Shown here one piece after another: positions 36,597 through 49,209 of a stretch of DNA of 64,000 nucleotides. This DNA comes from Epiperipatus broadwayi (Eukaryota; Onychophora; Udeonychophora; Euonychophora; Peripatidae). Location of the stretch: positions 1,712,001-1,776,000 of the forward strand of contig JAQFVV010000143.1 in assembly GCA_028023455.1 (NCBI GenBank), in the 5' to 3' direction. The notes beneath the pieces were generated by a model, which saw nothing but the letters and a program-made list of their open reading frames with translations, was not told where the DNA came from and searched no databases. The translations under genes and the position numbers were made by a program. How positions within the stretch are numbered: position 1 is the first letter of the stretch; every line of letters begins with the position of its first letter.

Positions 36597-38519
36597 GTAT
36601 TTTTCATATTCAACTGGCTGTTGTATAATTATGTTAAAAGTAAATTTCTAATTTTTTTAAATACAATAGATTTTTTAAAGATGTTTAGAAATGCTGCATT
36701 GACAAAGTAAAACATCAGCTGCAGATAACAGAGATTAGAACATACAAATAATAAATTCAATGCAAAAATTAAATAACAAATTAATGACTGTTAAAAGATG
36801 TTTTAAATAAAAGTTGTAATTATAAGTACAGTAAAAACTTTTGTTTCATGACTTTTAAAATATTTGAAAAGGAAAATTTCAAAAATTAAGCCCTATCAAA
36901 AATATTTGTTACTTGTAAACAACTATTAGACATAGAAAAATATAGTATATATTTTAAAAAATATGCAAATAAAATCACCTGTAAAATGCTGCTTTATTGA
37001 TGCAATTCCTTTGTAGGTGATTTTTAACATTTTTAAGTACTAATTGTAATATCAAATGTTTATCACACAATTCAGAATAAAACTAAACCAGACGTTACTA
37101 ATATAATAGATCACACCCACTTGTGATGTCAAATCATAAACATATTTTTTGCCATCATAAGCAAAATGAAATTAAATATTTTAATTGCATAAAATCTATT
37201 CTTTTTGAAATTTTTTATAGTGTAATCCTATGTTTATTTGAAAATAAAGTAATTTTTACAATTTTAATTTTATATTATACAAATTGTATTACAATGAACA
37301 AATGATACTTGCACAAAAAGTTTTAGTTTTTTTTTTTAAATCTCACCACTTATCCTTATAGAATACTCTATAATTGAACTTGAGCCTACCAACACTCCAT
37401 TCCTGAATCATTCCAGTGTTCCTGGGAGGGTAATATCACAACACTTTGGGAATTAGTGACCTAGAAAGAAAAAAAAATTGTTATTAATTCTCCATGCAGT
37501 TAATAAAAATGTATTCTATAGAATAGATAGCAAGAGAAAAAAAATTAATTTTAAGTATAAGTGCTGATATCTGTAGGTTTGATTGGAAAAGCTAATTAGT
37601 TATTTTAATTGTTTCATAGTAAAAAAAAATTTAAAAACAATAACAAAAGCAATAGACTGAGAGAATAGTTATTATTTATTCAAACTAAAATTAATATAAT
37701 ATAAATTAATTTTCTAAGAAAAGGCATTTCTATTTATCAGAAATGAGAAAAGGAAATTGGTAAAAAAAAAAATTTATCATGACAATATTATCATTAACAA
37801 ATTTTGCACAAATATATTTTTTTTTTATGAAAACTATAGTGATTATAATTAAAATTTTGATAGTTTATATATCTTGAGACAGGATGAAACTACCTTCTTA
37901 CAAATGATGTACAGAATTTAGTATAATTTTTTTAATATTAAATATTGTTCATAAAATAGAATAAAAATTAAAAGAAGAAATTGTTATTTAAAATACTTTT
38001 TGTATGAATCCAAATTGAAAAATTGTTTGTGACAACAAAAAGAACTATAAAAATGTATATGTATATGTGTCTGCATGTGTGCATGCAAGGTGTATTCATT
38101 TCAAACATTTACTTAAATATTTAATTTCATGTTGTTTCTTTTAAGTTTTTGAAAGGCTTTCTGCTCCCATATAGATCGATGATATATTGAAAGAAATCCA
38201 TCTATTTACTTTTAACATGTAAATATAGTGGGTTTTTTTCTTGCCTTAAAAATATAATAATATAATATTATTTAGAACTTGATGAGGCAAGTTGGAGAGA
38301 TTATGAAGATTTTGCCAAATAAAAAAATAATAGATATTTGAATATTAAAGAAATATGAAATAGAATGAGTGAATATATCTTACTAAAGTTGAACCCAAAA
38401 TGGGTACGGTGAAATCTGAATACGATATTAATTAGTAAAAGAAGGATTGATTTAAATTGATGACTTAGTTTATATACACCATAATCTTTATAATATATTA
38501 TTGTTATTATTATTTATAT
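36597..38519. other. AT-rich stretch, nothing firmly recognised
   Basis: About 37405-37460 (CAGTGTTCCTGGGAGGG ... TTTGGGAATTAGTGACC) looks like a decayed hAT terminal sequence but has no partner nearby. The remainder shows no coding or repeat signal. Confidence 0.4.
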
Positions 38520-39713
38520 TATAGACCCATTTTAGTCTTACATACTATTGCAAGGATATTTGAGAGATGTATATATAACAAACTAGTTCATGATATTAGT
38601 AAATTATTGGCATCAGAGCAATATGGTTTTGTACCAAATAGGTCACTAGTGACAAATCTTATTACTATTTATGATCATATTGCACATGTAATTGAAGACC
38701 AGGGTAAAATGGATGTTATTTATTTTGATATATCTAAAGCCTTTGATAGGATTGATCATAACCTTCTTCTTACTAAATTACATAATCATGGTCTAACAAG
38801 TAATGTAGTTTTGTTGGTTTGGATCTTTTATAAAAGATAGAGCAACTTTTGTTAAGTTTAATGAAAAAATTTCTTCTCAATATTATTGTTATTTTGGAGT
38901 ACTTCAAGGTAGTATTTTGGCTCCATTACTTTTTAATATATATATTAATGATCTTAAGTTTTGTCTACAATACTCTTATCAGGGATGTGTTATGCTAATG
39001 ATTGTAAGATTTTTAGACATATTTATTCTATTCATAATTGCTTATTGCTTTAGGATGATATTAATAGTTTTTTCTAAATGGTGTGAAAATAATAAAATAA
39101 TAGTCAATGTGGACAAGTGTTCTTCAGTATTTTATTCTAATAAATCTAAAATTTTAAGATTTGAATATTATATCAATAATTTTATAATAAAATCTGTTGA
39201 TACTATTCAGGATCTTGGAATTATATTTTTTAGTAATGGTTCTTTTCATCATCATATAGAATCAATAATAAATAAAGCCCTCAAGATGGTGGGAGCTATT
39301 TATAGATATGGTGATGCTTTTGAATATCCCACTAAATATAGATTTTTTTCTATCTTTGGTTCTTCCTATTTTGGAATTTGGATCTGTTTTATGGAATCTT
39401 CTTAGAAAAGAGACACAAGTAAAATACAGTTGGTTTTCAAAAAATTTTCTAGGTTTTGTCAACTGAAAAGTGATTGTCAAATGTCTCATATAGCAAGGAG
39501 GAAAACTAAGGATATGAAGTTTTTATGCAAAGTCATTATTGAAAAAAATATTTTTTATAACATGATCTCAAAACTGCATTTGAATTATTGTAAATATGAA
39601 ATTCATGCCCATAATTATTTCTTCATTGAAACTTGTAGAAGTGATACTTTAAAATCCCCCCCTTCTTTGGTCTGCCTAATATTTACAATTCAGACTTTGT
39701 TAATGACAATATT
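38520..39713 (+). pseudogene. LINE reverse transcriptase (jockey-like), 5'-truncated
   Basis: A plus-strand non-LTR reverse transcriptase begins abruptly inside the palm domain. Visible in order: ARIFERCIYNKL near 38550, SEQYGFVPNRSLVTNL near 38612, the catalytic motif A block VIYFDISKAFDRIDH near 38715, then after a frameshift GVLQGSILAPLLFNIYIND near 38900. The YADD region near 38985 is shifted and damaged. Downstream, DTIQDLGIIF near 39200 and C-terminal sequence run to about 39700. The set is that of jockey/CR1-like LINEs common in invertebrates. There is no endonuclease domain, so this is a 5'-truncated copy broken by several frameshifts. A SINE is inserted in its 3' part. Exact clade unsure. 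Confidence 0.85.
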
Positions 39714-39815
39714 TTTTTTCATGTGTCATAGCATCCGCTGGGAAGCGAACCCACTAACCCATGACAACTGCTTGTAAGGCAGCTGCGCTGACTTCTCGAT
39801 CACTAACTCAATATT
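39707..39815 (-). mobile_element. Second tRNA-derived SINE copy, in LINE 3' region
   Basis: Read on the minus strand, a tRNA-like body ends GCGGATGC, followed by TATGACA and an A-run (the T-run at 39713-39719). It contains CAGCTGCCTTACAAGCAG with a 7-base loop and a B-box-like GGGTTCGCTTCCC. Its 5' acceptor half is lost or mutated. Flanks are CAATATT on both sides (39707-39713 and 39809-39815). It belongs to the same family as the 10.6-kb copy. The loop CTTACAA would carry anticodon TAC, which hints at a tRNA-Val ancestor, but this is weak. Confidence 0.7.
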
Positions 39816-40340
39816 AATAATTTTTCAAAGGTTGTTAAAAATACATATAATGTATACTTCATGATTCATTATTATTATTATTATTCCTTTAAAACATGTA
39901 ATATATACCTTTTTGTTATGTGCAATCTGTAATTGGCTTTTGGCTGTAGATATATACATTAAATAAAAATTGAAATGAATAAAAATGATGGAATGAAATA
40001 CGAACGAATATTGTAATATCATTTGTTAAACCTATTTATTTACTCTTAATTAAATAGTAAAATTATTAATACTTTAAGCAAATTTGTTATTTTTAATTCA
40101 TGGTGAAAATGAATTAGCTTTTAAAATATATTAAATCCAATTAACTCCTTAATTGTCTGAACATAATATTTAGGAATAAGACTAATTTTGTTAAAACAAC
40201 AAATCCCATTAGACAAGTATCTCTTAGTATTTTGTATTATTTTAATATGATAAATCTTGATAATAAATATAATTTATTAAAATTATAATTTTGGACGAGT
40301 TCTTTTACTGAATTTAAATAACATAAACCTTGTCTTTGTT
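39816..40340. other. AT-rich spacer
   Basis: No gene or repeat recognised; it may include the last part of the LINE 3' region. Confidence 0.4.
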
Positions 40341-40344
40341 CCTG

Positions 40345-41490
40345 ATATCATCATTATCATTTTTCAACATTAGTGATTCATTCTAGGATAAAAAATCCAA
40401 GATTAATCCAGTTTCTCTTATCCATGTGGCTCTTCTCCATATCACACTAACATACTTCCTTATTCCTTCTCATATCTGATTTTTTTTACAATCTTTTAAA
40501 AACCAGTTTAACATTTCGATTGTTTATCTATTATAATCTTTTCTAGCAATATATCCAGTGTTGTTATATTTCAGTCTCTTAATTTTTACCAAGATATTAA
40601 TAGTGCCTATTTGTTCTCTCATTCACATATTTTACTGCTGATTTTTTTTCTTATTACTCCCAACATACATCTCTGAATACTTTATTGAATGATGTGAAGT
40701 CTCTGTATCTCTCTTTTGTTAAATATTCGAGACAGAAATTTATGTAAAACTATTAAAATCCTCTATTAAAAACTTGCCATTTCAAATATATAGACTTATT
40801 TCCTTTTAATAATAAGTTATTTCTATTAAAATTCCTCCATGCAAGTATAATCCTATAATTAATTTCATCCATTATATTTTCATCTACATTAGTAATCTGC
40901 CCAATGTATTAGTAATTCTTTAATTCTTTTAATTTGTGATTATCGATTTTAATTTTTTTCTTCTATGAAAATTCTTTGTCTTTAGCATTTAACTTTAATG
41001 TTACTCTTTTTACATTCTTGCAATATTGCCTATAGCTTTGAAACATTATTTGCAAAACTAATTACATTATCTTCAAAATTTGGATGATTTAAATAAGAAC
41101 TATGTATCCCCCCTCCCCACTCATTTAATCCATAAAATACTTTTTATAAAAAAAACGTTATAAAAACTTTTGGAGTTATGAAAATATTCTCTCATATACC
41201 CATGCTAAATCATTCTTTAGAATATGTCAGTATCTTAGATTTGAACCTTAATGTTTGATAGTTTTAATAACTGTGGAAATACTTATAGAATCAAATGTCT
41301 TTTCATCTTTTACTAATTAAAGCATAATAACTCATACTTAATAGCCCTTTCTCTAATTTCTCTCAATACTTGAAAATGAATTACTGTGACCAAATCATTT
41401 TTAAATCCAACCTCTTCTTTTGATTGATATGAGTCCAAATTTCTCTGAAAATAACTGTAATTATTTTAGTAAAAGTCTTATATAAAAGTA
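40345..41490 (-). pseudogene. Decayed RTE LINE copy 3 (minus strand)
   Basis: The reverse complement of this stretch follows 51275-52530 of the near-intact RTE copy. Clear matches are around 41390 (GGATTTAAAAATGATTTGGT in reading direction), near 41320 (CATTTGATTCTATAAGTATT) and near 40900 (ATAATGGATGAAATTAATTA). It ends near 40345 in the same GATAATGATGAT-type tail. No frame is intact for more than a short distance. It has lost several internal segments and is the oldest of the three RTE copies here. Confidence 0.7.
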
Positions 41491-43744
41491 ATAAAAAATA
41501 TTAATATAATATGTAAAATAATAATTTTTTTAAACAACATCTGTTTTTATTTGATGAACTTAATATACATAATTAATTAATTTGAGTGATGAAAATCCCC
41601 GAGTTTTTGCTGCCTTCTATTTTTATATAATTTCCATACAATAAATGAGACTTTATTTATTAAAATGAGTCCATTTGATTGAGGGTATTCAGATAAATAA
41701 ATATAAGGCTCTTATTTGATTAAATAGACCCCATGAATTAAATTAAGCATGGTAGACTATAAAAAGCATAATTTAAATTTTTATGTTTTTATAGTTAATT
41801 ACTATTGTTATAATATGTCAAGAAAATATGGGGATTGAGTTACTGGAATAAAAACTAACATTATTTTTAATAAAGTGTAGCAAACTGTGGATGTAAATAA
41901 AATTAGAATAGTGATAGTTTTAAAATGTTTATGATGTTTGTCATTATTTGTGTGATAGATATAAAAATAGCCTTGATAAATTAAAATAAATTAGTTAAAT
42001 ACAATAAGAGTTTGGATTTTATGAAAAAAATGTTAAAACTATATAAAAACTTTAGGATGAGGAAAACCACTCTTCTTTTTTTTTTTTTTAATTTTTTTAA
42101 AATTTCTATGTGGATGGATATGTCTATTTTTTTTTATTATTTATGAATAATTTGTAAATATTTCTATTATTTTAATCTCTATGGATGTGATTCCAGAAAA
42201 CTGAAGAAAAAGAAAAGGAGACATTGATTTTTCTGAACTAAAGCTTTTTGAGAATAATAAAAAGAGCATAAAAAATGAATTTAATGACCTGAACTTTTAC
42301 TTCAAGCACAAATAATCAGGGTGAAATTATAATAATTTAGTGCATTATGAAATGATTAGTAAAATATAAATTGGTAGGAAAGATTGGTAGTGAAAGAAGA
42401 AGAGATAATCAGTAATGAGGTGATTATATTCCATTATTACAATAATGAATACATCTGTAAGAAACTTGGCATATCAAATAGATCATAAATCATTTTGGAG
42501 AAATACTTTTCTTGAAGGTACCAGAAGCCAGTCAACTTGATGTCATCTAATAATTTCTTTACAGTTTACATCATAACCATTTAAAATAAGTAAAAACATT
42601 CTGTCATTAAAAAAGTCTACTATGACTATTAATTGTAAATGTAATTCCTTTGTTTGTTATCATTTTGCCCTATTAATTACTGTAATGCTATATTATATTT
42701 TAAAAAATTTTTATATTTCATTTCTAGGGTTAGATTCAAAAGCTTAGATTACACTCTAATATGAAAAGCCCTTCTTTAATCTTATGTTTAATCCTAATTA
42801 TAATACAATTTTTGAATTTTTGGATGCAGGATCAATTTGTAGAAATTTATTTTTGAAAAAAGCATCTTCAATGGTACAAGCATAACATATACTCTTTAAT
42901 TTTGTTTTTAATCAACAATATTTAAGAAAACATATATTCTTATCTTTTGAATAAAATCATAAGTAATTTTTCATTTGTATCAGACAAAAATTTGGATTTA
43001 GTTAGAATTTTAATAGTTTGTGTATTTGTTGTTGAACTTCTAAACAATTCTCGCTGAAGTAGATGAATGAGAGTCTTTGTAATCATGTATTATTTGAAAA
43101 ACCTTTTGTAGAATTTGTAATTTGAGTTTACAAAAACTTATATAAAAAAATATGAGATCTAACATTGCAAGCTCTTTATTAAAAAAACTTTTCATAGATA
43201 ATTTTATATACTGCCTTATTAAAATTTAAAATGTCTGTTATTTCTTTTATTTGTTCCATATTCTAATTTGATTTTCATTACTTCAAATGAACTCCTATAA
43301 TTATCAAACTTTTTTATGACTGACTATTGAATAATACTATTTTCATATTGCCTACAAAAAAAAATTATTGATTCATCATGAAAAGTTTACCTTAGTTTAC
43401 TCAGATACATTAATTTGTTATTGCAAATTAGACATCTGTCTGCAAGAAAATATTTCAGATCTTTTTCTAAGAAATTTGTTACATATTATATATAATATTT
43501 AAGCACAAGTACAGTATATATAAATATATATACTTAAGTTAGATGTAATTAAAGGGGACTTGAATCCAGAATTTATTAGAGAACTATTTACAATGTGATA
43601 TCTGTAATAGAATTTAAGTCTTTAATGTACAAACAATGAAATACTTTAACCCAGAAAATACCTTTTTTTTTTATTATCATTTTTTATGACTATAAGAAAT
43701 ATGGGCAAAACTCACTAAAATATTTAATTAGAGGATGTGAATTG
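41491..43744. other. AT-rich stretch, nothing recognised
   Basis: No coding remnant or repeat partner identified; simple A/T runs at about 42073-42100. Confidence 0.4.
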
Positions 43745-43945
43745 TGTTTAAGCCAATAAACATCACATGATCACCATTTCTTATGCTTGCTTATAACTGT
43801 TATTAAAACAGGAAAAATTCTCCATAAGTATTGGTTAAGTAGGCACTAGATGGAGATTGTATGCACAAGCCTTCTGGCATCCATTGATTACTCTGGCTTG
43901 CACTGAGTATGAATATGGAGAGTTTTGCCTGTTTTAATGTGAATT
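43745..43945. repeat. Short family B copy (end-to-end inverted)
   Basis: ACATCACATGATCACCATTT near 43761 matches the outer end of the 60.3-61.4-kb element. TAGGCACTAGATGGAGAT near 43842 and GATTACTCTGGCTTGCACTG near 43887 match its internal part. AAAACAGGAAAAATTCTCC (about 43806) and GGAGAGTTTTGCCTGTTTT (about 43918) are inverted partners, so the copy is a small fold-back. Confidence 0.6.
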
Positions 43946-45290
43946 GTGCCAAAAGTTTATATATATATGTGCATATTCATATATATTTATGAAAGGATCA
44001 GTAAATATCATGTTATACTGTGTTGTTTGAATCTGGGTGAAATTTTGAAAATTTTTTAGGTTGCTAAAAGTTTCAAACTTAGGATTTTTTTTCTTTGTAT
44101 ACCTATATAGTTAATCTAGCTAGCTAATTAAATATTTATCAGTAAATGGGAGTTTAATTATTTTACCCTAGAATAATAGCTCGTATTTCACCCAATACCC
44201 TGTGGAGAGATGCTAGGACACTATTTAAGACAATTCACCTATATACATATGTAATTTAAAAACATAGCAATTTATATATGTTTTCTACTTTCGTACAATT
44301 CACTATTTCATACACATTTCATACTTTCAATTTTCATTGATATATATTTAAAAATGTGCATACTTTTTCTCCTCCCATCTCTGACATTAATTTTGTCCAT
44401 TTTCAGAATCAGAAGTCTTGAACAGAGATGTTTTGAGTTAGGACATGTGTTGATAAGTTGTACCTTGTCAGTTTATGTTAAAATGTGTGCTATCACTTTA
44501 TGTACATTTCTGTTTTTAATGAAAAAAATTGCCCTTATTAATTCATAAACATGAGTGAAAGATGGAAAAACAGCAGTGTTGATATGGACAAAAAGAAATC
44601 AAGGTCTCATAATCTCCATATGATTGCAATGAAAATAGCAAATCTTTTGCTTCAATTTAAGCCGATTGACAACATATGTTCCATCATGAAAATCAACATA
44701 CTGTCAAGTTAATTTTCATTATGCTTTTAAACTTTTTTAATATTATTTGTCTAAATCTCATATGCACATGATTGTGTCATATGTGTCAATATATTGTATT
44801 TAATCTCATTTTTTTCTCAATTAAAATAAAAAAAATTTAAATAAAAAATATTTTCAAGTATGAAAATATATTATATATTAAGAATTCTTTAGACTTTTTT
44901 TAAAAAATAAAAACATAATATTTAATAGAAATATATATATATACATGTATTTTGAAAATCCTTTTTGATGTTTTTTTTACCTTGCTCTACTTTCGTACAT
45001 TTCATCTTTCATATACATTTCAAAAATTAATTAGGTTTGAAATTGAGGATTGCATATATATATATATATGATTTTATACTATTATCTCCAGGAGATAATA
45101 GTATCATCATTTATCCATGAGAAAATTAGAATTAACACACACATATATATATAATTATATTTTCATTCCTTAGTTGTTAATGTAATATTTATTAAGGCTA
45201 AAACCTTAAGAATATGCGCCAGAAAAAATGACAGTAGGGACCTCTGCAAATCTTTAACACAAGACTTATTTAAAAGACAAAATACTCACA
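43946..45290. other. AT-rich stretch with short palindromes
   Basis: CTACTTTCGTACA occurs near 44286 and near 44988 with similar surroundings, suggesting two decayed copies of an unknown short repeat. A perfect palindrome, CTATTATCTCC-A-GGAGATAATAG, lies at about 45079-45101. No coding signal. Confidence 0.4.
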
Positions 45291-45456
45291 CAAAGTTTAA
45301 ATATAAAATCTTTAATAATATAATTGTACTAAGTATACTTTTGAAGTTTTCATGTTATATTCATGGTTCCCAGCAAACTGACCATTAATATGACATGAAA
45401 GCATCAAAAGTACCTGATACAATTATATTATTAAAAATTTTATATTTAAACTCTGT
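45291..45456. repeat. Fold-back repeat, about 80-bp arms
   Basis: CAAAGTTTAAATATAAAAT (45291) and, reversed, CAGAGTTTAAATATAAAAT (from 45456) open two arms that stay complementary through TTTAATAATATAATTGTA and TTTCATGT. Only about 20 bp separates them. It is MITE-like or a local palindrome; no target duplication was settled. Confidence 0.65.
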
Positions 45457-46227
45457 ATAAATATTATTTTACACTAATATGTGTGAATATATATAATTTA
45501 GATATAAGAAAACTACTATTTATTTACACACTACAAATAGCAGCACTTCACATCAATAAATATTTTAAAGGTGCTCATTCTTAAAATTTGTTTATATTAA
45601 CCATCATTCATTGACAGTGCTGACTATGTTTTTAAAATGAGATGCTTTCTCTTTTCTCCATATATAACTTGAAGCTTTACAAGTAGTAAGTTGATTTTAA
45701 AATATCTGACTCATAAATAAGATTATGCTCCATTCCCAGCATAATCAATGAATATTAGTTTATTTAAAAGTAAGCTTTAACAATGGGTGGCTGCTCATTC
45801 TTTTAAAACATTTATTAATATGGTGTTCCATTTATTCGTAGCATGTGCGTGAAAGAGTAGTTTTTTTCCATCTAAATATAATAGACTAAATTCTGCCATT
45901 TTGTAAAATAAACTTAAAAAAATATATAGTTCAATCTTTATTTTAATAAACTTAGAATATTTTCGGTGTGATATGTCCTACGCTTGATTATTAAAGTTAT
46001 AACATTTAGCACTTGCTATTGGCCCTTTGGTTAATGGCATGATTTTTTTTGTGCAATAAATGACAGAAAAGGAAAAATTAAACAAGAATGGTTTATTACA
46101 TAAAAAGAAAATGATGAATTAGAGAGTCACTAAAGATTGAAATAAATAAATAATGGACTTTTTAAATGGTAAATAAAGTTGAAGATAATCATCAGTAGCA
46201 TGCTAACATGTTGAAAGTATACTAGTT
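45457..46227. other. AT-rich spacer
   Basis: Nothing recognised. Confidence 0.4.
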
Positions 46228-46547
46228 GTTTATTATTATAAATATTAACCTATATATTTATATACTCTGTTGTAGTGGTCTTTTATATATATATGAAAGA
46301 TCTATTGGTTTTTTTTTTTCAAATTTGCATGTATATAATGTATAAATTCTAATTATAACTTTAAACATTTTATCAAACACTAATTGTGTTTATTATTATA
46401 AATATTAACCTATATATTTATATACTCTGTTGTAGTGGTCTTTTTTATATATATATGAAAGATCTATTGGTTTTTTTTTTCAAATTTGCATGTATATAAT
46501 GTATAAATTCTAATTATAACTTTAAACATTTTATCAAACACTAATTG
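46228..46547. repeat. Near-perfect 160-bp tandem duplication
   Basis: Unit 1 (46228-46387) and unit 2 (46388-46547) are essentially identical, starting GTTTATTATTATAAATATTA and ending AAACACTAATTG; I see only 1-2 base length changes in T-runs. The near-identity means the duplication is recent or an assembly error. Confidence 0.9.
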
Positions 46548-46595
46548 AATTTTTCATTAGAATAAAAATTAGAATATTCAATATATATATACATT

Positions 46596-46985
46596 GTACA
46601 GGCTTAAACCTGCATTTATATATGTAATATATGCGGGGTTTGAACTCAGACTTTCACATGACCCACCACTTTCAGTGCCATCTCATATTGCTGACCCACC
46701 TGATCACACACATGTTGAACAGATAAATAATCACCAATAGACGTATTTCATGCTAAACCAGCAATCATCAGTTGGTCTAGATTACTAGCTGAGTACTGAT
46801 TATATTGAAACAGTAAGGTCTGCTTTGCAGATCTTCGCTTCACCTTTTCTCCCCTACTTCCTACCCTCATACCTTAGTTTGAACCCCAATCTATCGTAGT
46901 GTGTCTGCAATACACTTATATACCGAAAATCCCGCCTAATTTTAAACCACGAGCACAATGCTCATATTATATATATATAACTTAT
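46596..46985 (+). repeat. Family A copy with extended 3' sequence
   Basis: GGGGTTTGAACTCAGACTTT at about 46635, then GTGCCATCTCATATTGCTGA and TATTTCATGCTAAACCAGC, follow family A. Past about 46790 the sequence departs from the fold-back copies (CTTCGCTTCACCTTTTCTCC, then a tail to about 46985) and may be a different subfamily or a joined element. The same head occurs inverted at 49.34-49.51 kb. Confidence 0.65.
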
Positions 46986-47449
46986 TCCCAAATAAAATAA
47001 AATATTATGAATTATGTATTTGTTCACAAAAATTTACATTTATTAAAAAGTAAGTTATATAAGTCGTAATTGCGCGCACACTATGATATCCATTTTAAAA
47101 CATATCAAAATTATAAATTGTTAGTTATTTTGTTTGGATCTATTTACAAATATATTACGGTCGTAATATATTTTGATTTAAAATAAAATTCATTTAGTAA
47201 ATATTCGTTTAGTAGATAGATTCAAATATTACAATTTAAAATAAAATAATTTTCGTTTTATTTAATAAAAATCATCCCAAATATTTCTGTTAAAATAAAT
47301 GAGGGACAATTAGTTTAATTATATAAGTTTATCTAAAAACAGCAGCTGTCCACTTAAGTTTTCTTTAATTTGTAGCAGTAATTTTAATTAAATCTAGTTT
47401 GTAATTCGAATGACGGGGAAGTTAACAAAAGAAATTAATTAATGTTGAA
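46986..47449. other. AT-rich upstream flank of the CpG-richer block
   Basis: Contains the near-palindrome TATATTACGGTCGTAATATA at 47151-47170. No other structure recognised. Confidence 0.4.
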
Positions 47450-47536
47450 TTCCTTTAGACATTCGGATAGATTTAATTACAGCAGATAAGTCTAATAATT
47501 TTGTAGGCTCCAGGGCAAGTCTATTGTTAAATTTTA

Positions 47537-47547
47537 CTATAAAAAGG
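47537..47547 (+). promoter_or_regulatory. TATA-like box
   Basis: CTATAAAAAGG is followed about 25-30 bp later by TCCATTC, which fits an initiator. It stands at the AT-rich edge of the GC-richer block and would drive transcription into it. TATA-like strings are common in such DNA; the context, not the string, makes it worth listing. Confidence 0.35.
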
Positions 47548-47669
47548 ATGGTTTTCTTTTGTTCTCCATTCTAAGCTTTTAAAGAATTCTGAGTTGTCTA
47601 AAGGTTTCTGAGTTGTTCTAAGATTCTAATAATTTGCTAACCTTGACATGTCCGAGTAGAGACGTTAAG

Positions 47670-47765
47670 ATGGCTATGTCCCCTCGGAATAGCCAGCCGC
47701 TGCTCCATACCATCAGAAGTTATCACACGGACCCCGGAACTGCTGCTGCTACTGCCAAAATATGA
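47670..47765 (+). CDS. 31-codon ORF in the CpG-richer block
   Basis: Starts at an ATG in good context (TTAAGATGG) about 100 bp downstream of the expected start site. The peptide begins MAMSPRNSQPLL and ends near a GTAAAATATGA-free stretch at TGA 47763. Composition is balanced, unlike chance frames elsewhere. A possible splice donor (GAG-GTAACC, GT at 47833) lies 70 bp downstream. It may be an upstream ORF in a leader exon, or chance. No family recognised. Confidence 0.15.
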   Translation: MAMSPRNSQPLLHTIRSYHTDPGTAAATAKI

Positions 47766-49209
47766 ACATTCCAGATTTTGCTGCTGAATTATAAAACCTG
47801 CCGAACATCTACCTGCAAATGTGTTTCCAGAGGTAACCCAAATTAACCCAAGAGCTCTTGTGATTCCTAACTAACATGCTATAGCTATTTAACTTTGTTT
47901 TCTTATATTTCACAACTTCATTATGTATTTCTTTCATGTATTTAAATATACTCAACATTTTGCTCTCTATCCTTGGGTTAATATTTTCTATTTATAAAGC
48001 TTTCTTTTATTTTATTATGATAATGTGTCAGAATCGTCTTGGACCGAGTGAACTATTCCCTCTATTGAAAGTAAGACGCCGCTATTAAGGCATATTTTAA
48101 ATTTATAATTTTCCAATTTTATTATCTTGCAAATCACTCATTCGAGGGCGATTCTTTTCTTTAATGTAATATAATCACTTAGTTTAAAATCTACATGCTA
48201 TTGATTTTAATCTAATATAAGAGTATGTGCGAAGTCAATGATTTAAATGTGTCCCCAAATGCATGATTGCGTATATAAATCTATACTTACTTTTCAAACC
48301 CGCAAGCATGCATTTTCCTATTTTAATTACCGTGTTCTACTTTCATTATAAAGTTCATCATTGACATCAAGAATGTGCGGACCCTCTTAAATGAATTTCG
48401 GGGAATTTGATTGGGCATTTCTCTTAATCCGAGTAAAACCCATTTAGTATGTTTTTATATACACTAGTCTCGTATTGCTGGTACATGAATCGGTTGTTGA
48501 GACCGCTTTGTTTTATTTTTCCAAGGATTCTTTACACGGCTAAGGCCGTTCTCTCCACGCTTGTGGTTTCCAGGCAGAGGGTGTCCCAAATGACACCTCT
48601 GGGAATTAAATGGAATCGTCACACAGTCGCTAAGTTTCGGCTGTTCGTCAAAATACTTTCCTATGGGTTAGCGGCGAGATGCCCTCCATAATTATTCCGG
48701 ATCTTCAATATTGTTTCATTTTATATTTATTTTACAAAGCATCCGTGACTTAAACGAGTCACACCCTCCAACTTTATAAATTCACTATCAGCAATACTGA
48801 CCTCCCAATACAAATCTATTATTATTATTCTCAAATAAATGCTTTGATCCCATTCCCATGTTTGCTTAGTAAGCTTTAGTCCGTACTATTCTCGAAATCA
48901 ATAAAAATTTTAGAACATTTAATTTCAAATATTGTCTTAAACTTGTCTATTTACTCAAAGCACCTCGCACAGGTTCCTATCTTGTCAAGCACATTATCGT
49001 AACGCTATTAGCCCGAAGAATAGAATATATCACTGTTTTAAAACCTTTTGTCATTACTGAAATATATATATTTTCTGCATTTCTTTTATAAATCCATAGA
49101 CGTTAATTAGCCACCTAAACTTCTTTTAGTATAGAGTCTTTTGTTTCTCCCTGACCACCAGGCACCGGTCAAAGGTTATACTAGTAGTGGCACCAGAGGC
49201 GTTATCACG

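Larger units (their letters stand above)
47450..49200 (+). other. GC- and CpG-richer block, possible LTR or first exon
   Basis: Composition shifts from almost no CpG outside to frequent CpG inside (for example CGTTAAGATGGC, GCCGCTGC, CCGGAAC, GACGCCGC, AGCGGCGAG). No transposase, polymerase or gag/pol frame is seen. It has a TATA-like box, a possible short exon with ORF and splice donor (listed separately), several AATAAA hexamers (for example near 48834 and 48900), and TGGCACCAGAGGCGTTATC near 49186, which looks like a tRNA primer-binding site. An unusually long LTR or LTR remnant would explain the TATA, AATAAA and primer-site order. A host-gene promoter with a 5' exon is the alternative. 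Neither is proved. Confidence 0.35.

Noticed and set aside
37405-37460. hAT-like terminal sequence
   Set aside because: It resembles a decayed terminal end, but no partner end, target duplication or coding sequence was found within a few kilobases.
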